In this document: in pieces, positions 14,825 through 17,632 of the stretch
How positions within the stretch are numbered: the stretch's first letter is position 1
How the letters are laid out: every line of letters begins with the position of its first letter
Assembly (NCBI GenBank): GCA_029857655.1
Contig: JAOUGR010000005.1
Location: forward strand, 1-17,632
Source: Gammaproteobacteria bacterium
GTDB lineage: Bacteria > Pseudomonadota > Gammaproteobacteria > Steroidobacterales > Steroidobacteraceae
Length of the DNA: 17,632 nucleotides
Direction: 5' to 3'
Position numbers and translations under genes: made by a program
The notes under the pieces: generated by a model
Told to the model about the DNA's origin: nothing
Seen by the model: the letters and a program-made list of their open reading frames with translations, nothing else
Databases searched by the model: none

Positions 14825-16767
14825 TTGCCGGGCGTGCGCCGGTTGGCGACGAGATCCTGGACCACGGCCGGATCCGCGAGTGTTGACGTGTCGCCGAGCT
14901 GGTCGTGCTCGTTCGCCGCGATCTTGCGCAGGATGCGCCGCATGATCTTGCCGGATCGCGTCTTCGGCAGCGCCGGAGCCCACTGGATAAATTCGGGCTG
15001 CGCGATCGGCCCGATTTCCTGGCGCACCCACTGTGTCAATTCCTTGCGCAGCGCTTCGGATGGCTGCTCACCAGTGATCAGCGTGACGAAAGCATAGAGG
15101 CCCTGGCCCTTGATGTCGTGCGGGAAGCCGACGACCGCAGCTTCCGCAACTTTCCGATGTGCAACGAGTGCGCTTTCGACCTCGGCCGTGCCGATGCGGT
15201 GGCCGGACACGTTGATGACATCATCCACGCGGCCCGTGATCCAGTAATAGCCGTCCTCATCGCGGCGCGCACCGTCGCCGGTGAAGTACTTGCCGCGAAA
15301 AGTCTTGAAGTAGGTGTCGATGTAGCGCTGGTGATCGCCGTAAACCGTGCGCATCTGGCCGGGCCAGCTGTCCAGGATCACCAGGTTGCCGTCGGCGACG
15401 CCCTCGAGTTCCCGGCCCTCCGCATCCACGAGGCCCACGCGCACACCCGGCAGCGGCAGGGTCGCAGAGCCTGCTTTCAGTGCCGTCGCGCCTGGCAACG
15501 GCGATATGAGTATTCCGCCGGTCTCGGTTTGCCACCAGGTATCGACGATCGGGCAGCGGCCGTCCCCGACCACGCGGTAGTACCACTCCCATGCCTCGGG
15601 ATTGATCGGTTCGCCGACGGTGCCCAGCAGACGCAGGCTCCTGCGCGAGCAGGCCTTGACCGGTGCATCGCCGTCGCGCATCAATGCGCGGATCGCCGTC
15701 GGCGCCGTGTAGAAAATCGTGACTTTGTGCTTGTCCACGACCCGCCAGAAGCGGGAGACGTCCGGATAGTTCGGCACGCCCTCGAACATCAGGCTGGTCG
15801 CGCCATTCGAAAGCGGGCCATACACGATGTAGCTGTGGCCCGTGACCCAGCCGACGTCCGCCGTGCACCAGTAGATGTCCTCCTCGCGGTAATCGAACAC
15901 GCAGGAAAACGTGAAGTTCACGAAAACGAGATAGCCGCCGCTCGTATGCAGCACGCCCTTTGGCTTGCCGGTGGAGCCCGAGGTGTAGAGGATGAAAAGA
16001 GGATCCTCCGCATTCATGCGTTCCGGCTCGCAGGCTGGCTGCTGCGCCGCGGTTATTTCGTGGTACCAGAGGTCGCGGCCTGCGACCCAGTTGACCTTGC
16101 CGCCCGTGCGCCGCACGACGATGACGTTCGTGACCTTCAGCCCGCGCGACGAGATCGCCGCGTCCACATTCGCCTTGAGCGGGATCGCCTTGTTGCCGCG
16201 CACACCCTCGTCGGCAGTGATCACGAGCGTCGATTCGCAGTCGTGTATCCGGCCCGCAAGCGATTCGGGCGAGAAGCCGCCGAATACGACCGAGTGCACG
16301 GCGCCGATGCGTGCGCAGGCCAGCATCGCGACCGCCGCCTCGGGGATCATCGGCATGTAGATCGTGACGCGATCACCCTTGGCGACACCTGCTGCGCGCA
16401 GTGCATTGCCGAATCGGCAGACGTCGGCATGCAGTTCGCGGTAGCTGATCGCCCGCGAATTGCCGGGATCGTCACCCTCAAACAGCAGCGCCGTCTTGTC
16501 GCCGCGGCTGGCGAGCTGGCGGTCGAGGCAGTTGACGGAGACATTCAACTCGCCGTCCTCGAACCAGCGCACGCGGAAGTCCGCCGGATCGAATGAAACG
16601 TTCTTGATGCGCGTCGGGAACCGGATCCAGTCGAGGCGTTTCGCGATGCGCGCCCAGAATCCTTCCGGGTCCCGGACGGACTCCTTGTACATCGCGTCGT
16701 AGTCCGCGGCCTTGACCCGGGCGTCCCTGGCGAAGGCTTCCGGAACAGGGTGTTTGAGTACGTCCAT
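14821..16767 (-). CDS. acs: Acetyl-CoA synthetase (acetate-CoA ligase, AMP-forming)
   Basis: Acs activates acetate with ATP and CoA to acetyl-CoA through acetyl-AMP, allowing growth on or scavenging of acetate. It has 648 residues (E. coli 652). The ATP-binding loop [11 protein letters not shown] is at 261-271, and [12 protein letters not shown] (384-395) and the acyl-pocket motif [10 protein letters not shown] (409-418) follow. [20 protein letters not shown] is at 494-513. The C-terminal [11 protein letters not shown] contains Lys607, the catalytic lysine that Pat-type acetyltransferases modify in relatives. The ATG at 16767 gives [12 protein letters not shown]; a longer frame to 16938 runs through the divergent promoter and porin start and is rejected. 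There is no Shine-Dalgarno; TAGAAT ends 7 nt upstream and an FNR-type box lies just beyond. It is the first gene of the acs-EEP-HIT-AI-2E row. Confidence 0.98.
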   Translation of the reverse strand: MDVLKHPVPEAFARDARVKAADYDAMYKESVRDPEGFWARIAKRLDWIRFPTRIKNVSFDPADFRVRWFEDGELNVSVNCLDRQLASRGDKTALLFEGDDPGNSRAISYRELHADVCRFGNALRAAGVAKGDRVTIYMPMIPEAAVAMLACARIGAVHSVVFGGFSPESLAGRIHDCESTLVITADEGVRGNKAIPLKANVDAAISSRGLKVTNVIVVRRTGGKVNWVAGRDLWYHEITAAQQPACEPERMNAEDPLFILYTSGSTGKPKGVLHTSGGYLVFVNFTFSCVFDYREEDIYWCTADVGWVTGHSYIVYGPLSNGATSLMFEGVPNYPDVSRFWRVVDKHKVTIFYTAPTAIRALMRDGDAPVKACSRRSLRLLGTVGEPINPEAWEWYYRVVGDGRCPIVDTWWQTETGGILISPLPGATALKAGSATLPLPGVRVGLVDAEGRELEGVADGNLVILDSWPGQMRTVYGDHQRYIDTYFKTFRGKYFTGDGARRDEDGYYWITGRVDDVINVSGHRIGTAEVESALVAHRKVAEAAVVGFPHDIKGQGLYAFVTLITGEQPSEALRKELTQWVRQEIGPIAQPEFIQWAPALPKTRSGKIMRRILRKIAANEHDQLGDTSTLADPAVVQDLVANRRTPGK

Positions 16768-16774
16768 GGCGCCA

Positions 16775-16780
16775 ATTCTA
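16775..16780 (-). promoter_or_regulatory. Predicted -10 element of acs (TAGAAT)
   Basis: TAGAAT, within GCTAGAAT, ends 7 nt before the acs ATG, with no Shine-Dalgarno between, so the transcript is predicted to be leaderless. The FNR-type box occupies the -35/spacer region, a position where a bound regulator would block RNA polymerase. Confidence 0.5.
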
Positions 16781-16786
16781 GCGGCA

Positions 16787-16800
16787 TTGATGCAGGTCAA
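16787..16800. promoter_or_regulatory. FNR/Anr-type binding site between acs and the porin gene
   Basis: On the plus strand the site reads TTGATGCAGGTCAA. Against the FNR/Anr consensus TTGAT-N4-ATCAA only one of the ten defined bases differs. The centre is 16793.5. A transcription start at 16835 for the porin would place it at -41.5, the class II activator position, while for acs it covers the promoter. The neighbouring GGCAC/GTGCC inverted repeat (16801-16815) and an 8-bp direct repeat GCCAATTC (16771-16778 and 16813-16820, 42 bp apart) are also visible, with no assigned role. Confidence 0.55.
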
Positions 16801-16821
16801 GGCACCGGTTGTGCCAATTCG

Positions 16822-16827
16822 TAAGCT
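16822..16827 (+). promoter_or_regulatory. Possible -10 element of the porin gene (TAAGCT)
   Basis: TAAGCT keeps T1, A2 and T6 of TATAAT and sits 21 nt after the FNR-type box, as expected for a class II FNR-dependent promoter with a transcription start near 16835. The match is weak on its own; the spacing to the box is the main support. Confidence 0.3.
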
Positions 16828-16852
16828 GAACCATGGGCTGCAGGCGCGCGCC

Positions 16853-17632
16853 ATGAACAGACTTTTGTTGCTTTCGCTGTTAGTCATCGCGCATGGAGCT
16901 GCCGGCGAAGGGCTAGACACGCTTGTGACGGACGGCAAGGCGGGGCTCGACCTGCGCTACCGTTACGAAAGCGTAGAGCAGGCGGACAAGCCCTCGACCG
17001 CGGGCGCCAATACCCTCCGGCTGCGACTGAATCTGGCGTCCGGCAGCGTCAACGGATTTTCCGGATTTGCGGAGTTCGACCATCTGCAGGTCATCGGTGG
17101 AGAACATTACGACAGCACGCGAAATGGCCTGACGAATTATCCCGTTGTCGCGGATCCCGAGGGCACGGACCTGAATCAAGCCTACCTGCAGTATGCGGGC
17201 CGGGCCGGCACGACGCTCCGTCTCGGTCGCCAGCGTATCCGCCTGGATGGCGAGCGGTTCGTCGGCTCGGTCGGCTGGCGCCAAAACGAACAGACGTTTG
17301 ATGCGTTCTCGCTGGAAACGAAGGCGCTGTCCGGCGTCACTGCTACATACGCCTATGTCGACCAGGTGCGCCGCGTATTCGGGCCGGATTCCGGCTCACC
17401 CGCGGAAACTTTCGATAGCGACAGCCATGTCCTGAATCTGAAGTTGACCAGACTCCCGGTTGGCGCTCTGACGTTGTACGGATATCTGCTGGATTTCGAT
17501 GACGCACCGCAGCTGTCGGCGAACACTTATGGGGTCCGCTACGACGGCAGTCATGCGCTCGGCGAGAAAATGAAATTCGGCTGGGCGCTCGAATACGCGC
17601 ATCAGCAGGATGCCGGCGATAACCAGGCCAGC
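16853..17632 (+). CDS. Alginate-export-type outer-membrane porin, C-terminus cut by window edge
   Basis: This is an outer-membrane beta-barrel protein resembling the alginate-export (AlgE-like) domain family, which in most genomes is a generic porin of unknown substrate rather than an alginate exporter. The frame runs open for 260 codons to the last base. [18 protein letters not shown] is a Sec signal, and the mature protein begins with an alternating-residue strand (GLDLRYRYE). The family stretch [20 protein letters not shown], followed by [11 protein letters not shown], lies at about 121-151. Strand-like repeats follow ([36 protein letters not shown]). There are no alginate-pathway neighbours. 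The ATG at 16853 has a modest GCAGG 8 nt upstream. It is transcribed divergently from acs; the shared FNR-type box suggests oxygen-responsive control. Confidence 0.85.
   Translation, partial: MNRLLLLSLLVIAHGAAGEGLDTLVTDGKAGLDLRYRYESVEQADKPSTAGANTLRLRLNLASGSVNGFSGFAEFDHLQVIGGEHYDSTRNGLTNYPVVADPEGTDLNQAYLQYAGRAGTTLRLGRQRIRLDGERFVGSVGWRQNEQTFDAFSLETKALSGVTATYAYVDQVRRVFGPDSGSPAETFDSDSHVLNLKLTRLPVGALTLYGYLLDFDDAPQLSANTYGVRYDGSHALGEKMKFGWALEYAHQQDAGDNQAS

Noticed and set aside
14825..15031. N-terminal extension of the secreted EEP frame
   Set aside because: It lies antiparallel to nothing useful but within acs in another frame, and would place the signal peptide internally.
14905..16596. 563-codon plus-strand open frame opposite acs
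   Set aside because: It is fully antisense to a certain acs, with low-complexity composition and no motif; a codon-bias shadow.
16787..16800. CRP site for acs
   Set aside because: The half-sites are TTGA/TCAA rather than TGTGA/TCACA, which fits FNR/Anr and not CRP.
16768..16938. N-terminal extension of the acs frame
   Set aside because: It runs through the divergent promoter and the start of the porin gene; family N-termini begin at the ATG at 16767.
1..17632. CRISPR array, IS element, tRNA or rRNA
   Set aside because: No regularly spaced repeats, transposase-like products, terminal inverted repeats or tRNA-like cloverleaf were noticed; the gaps between genes are too short.

Overview
The window is dense, GC-rich bacterial chromosome, most likely from a gammaproteobacterium. 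Full-length UvrD, TrkA, TrkH, TatC, Dtd and Acs all read as close relatives of their enterobacterial and pseudomonad counterparts. The mix with an M2 (ACE-type) peptidase, an OPT transporter and an alginate-export-type outer-membrane protein suggests a Xanthomonadales/Steroidobacterales-like lineage, but that placement is only a guess. Fourteen complete genes and one cut gene lie on the minus strand. One cut gene at the right edge lies on the plus strand. I see no RNA genes, mobile elements or CRISPR arrays, and no gap of 300 bases.

Right end to left end, in the direction of transcription. (a) 16.77-16.85 kb is a divergent control region between acs (minus) and an outer-membrane porin of the alginate-export type (plus, runs off the edge). 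It carries a near-perfect FNR/Anr-type box. (b) acs, a secreted endonuclease/exonuclease/phosphatase protein, a HIT protein and an AI-2E/PerM-type membrane protein form a tightly overlapping row. (c) uvrD follows, with its own promoter-like element. (d) trkA-trkH (K+ uptake) share an ATGA overlap. They are followed almost without spacing by a small TPR protein, a 2TM pore-like membrane protein, dtd (D-aminoacyl-tRNA deacylase) and tatA-tatB-tatC (twin-arginine export). (e) A POT-family peptide symporter, a lipoprotein M2 peptidyl-dipeptidase and an OPT-family transporter (cut at the left edge) form a plausible peptide-scavenging operon.

The most interesting points are these. First, an identical GCTAGAAT element stands 7-9 nt before the start codons of trkA, uvrD and acs, none of which has a visible Shine-Dalgarno; this predicts leaderless mRNAs. 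Second, the FNR-type box is placed so that it could serve as a class II activator site for the porin while overlapping the acs promoter. Third, a 119-residue protein of K+-channel pore layout but with a non-canonical filter lies two genes after trkH. None of these amounts to a clearly new defence or mobile system; most of the window is well-recognised housekeeping content.
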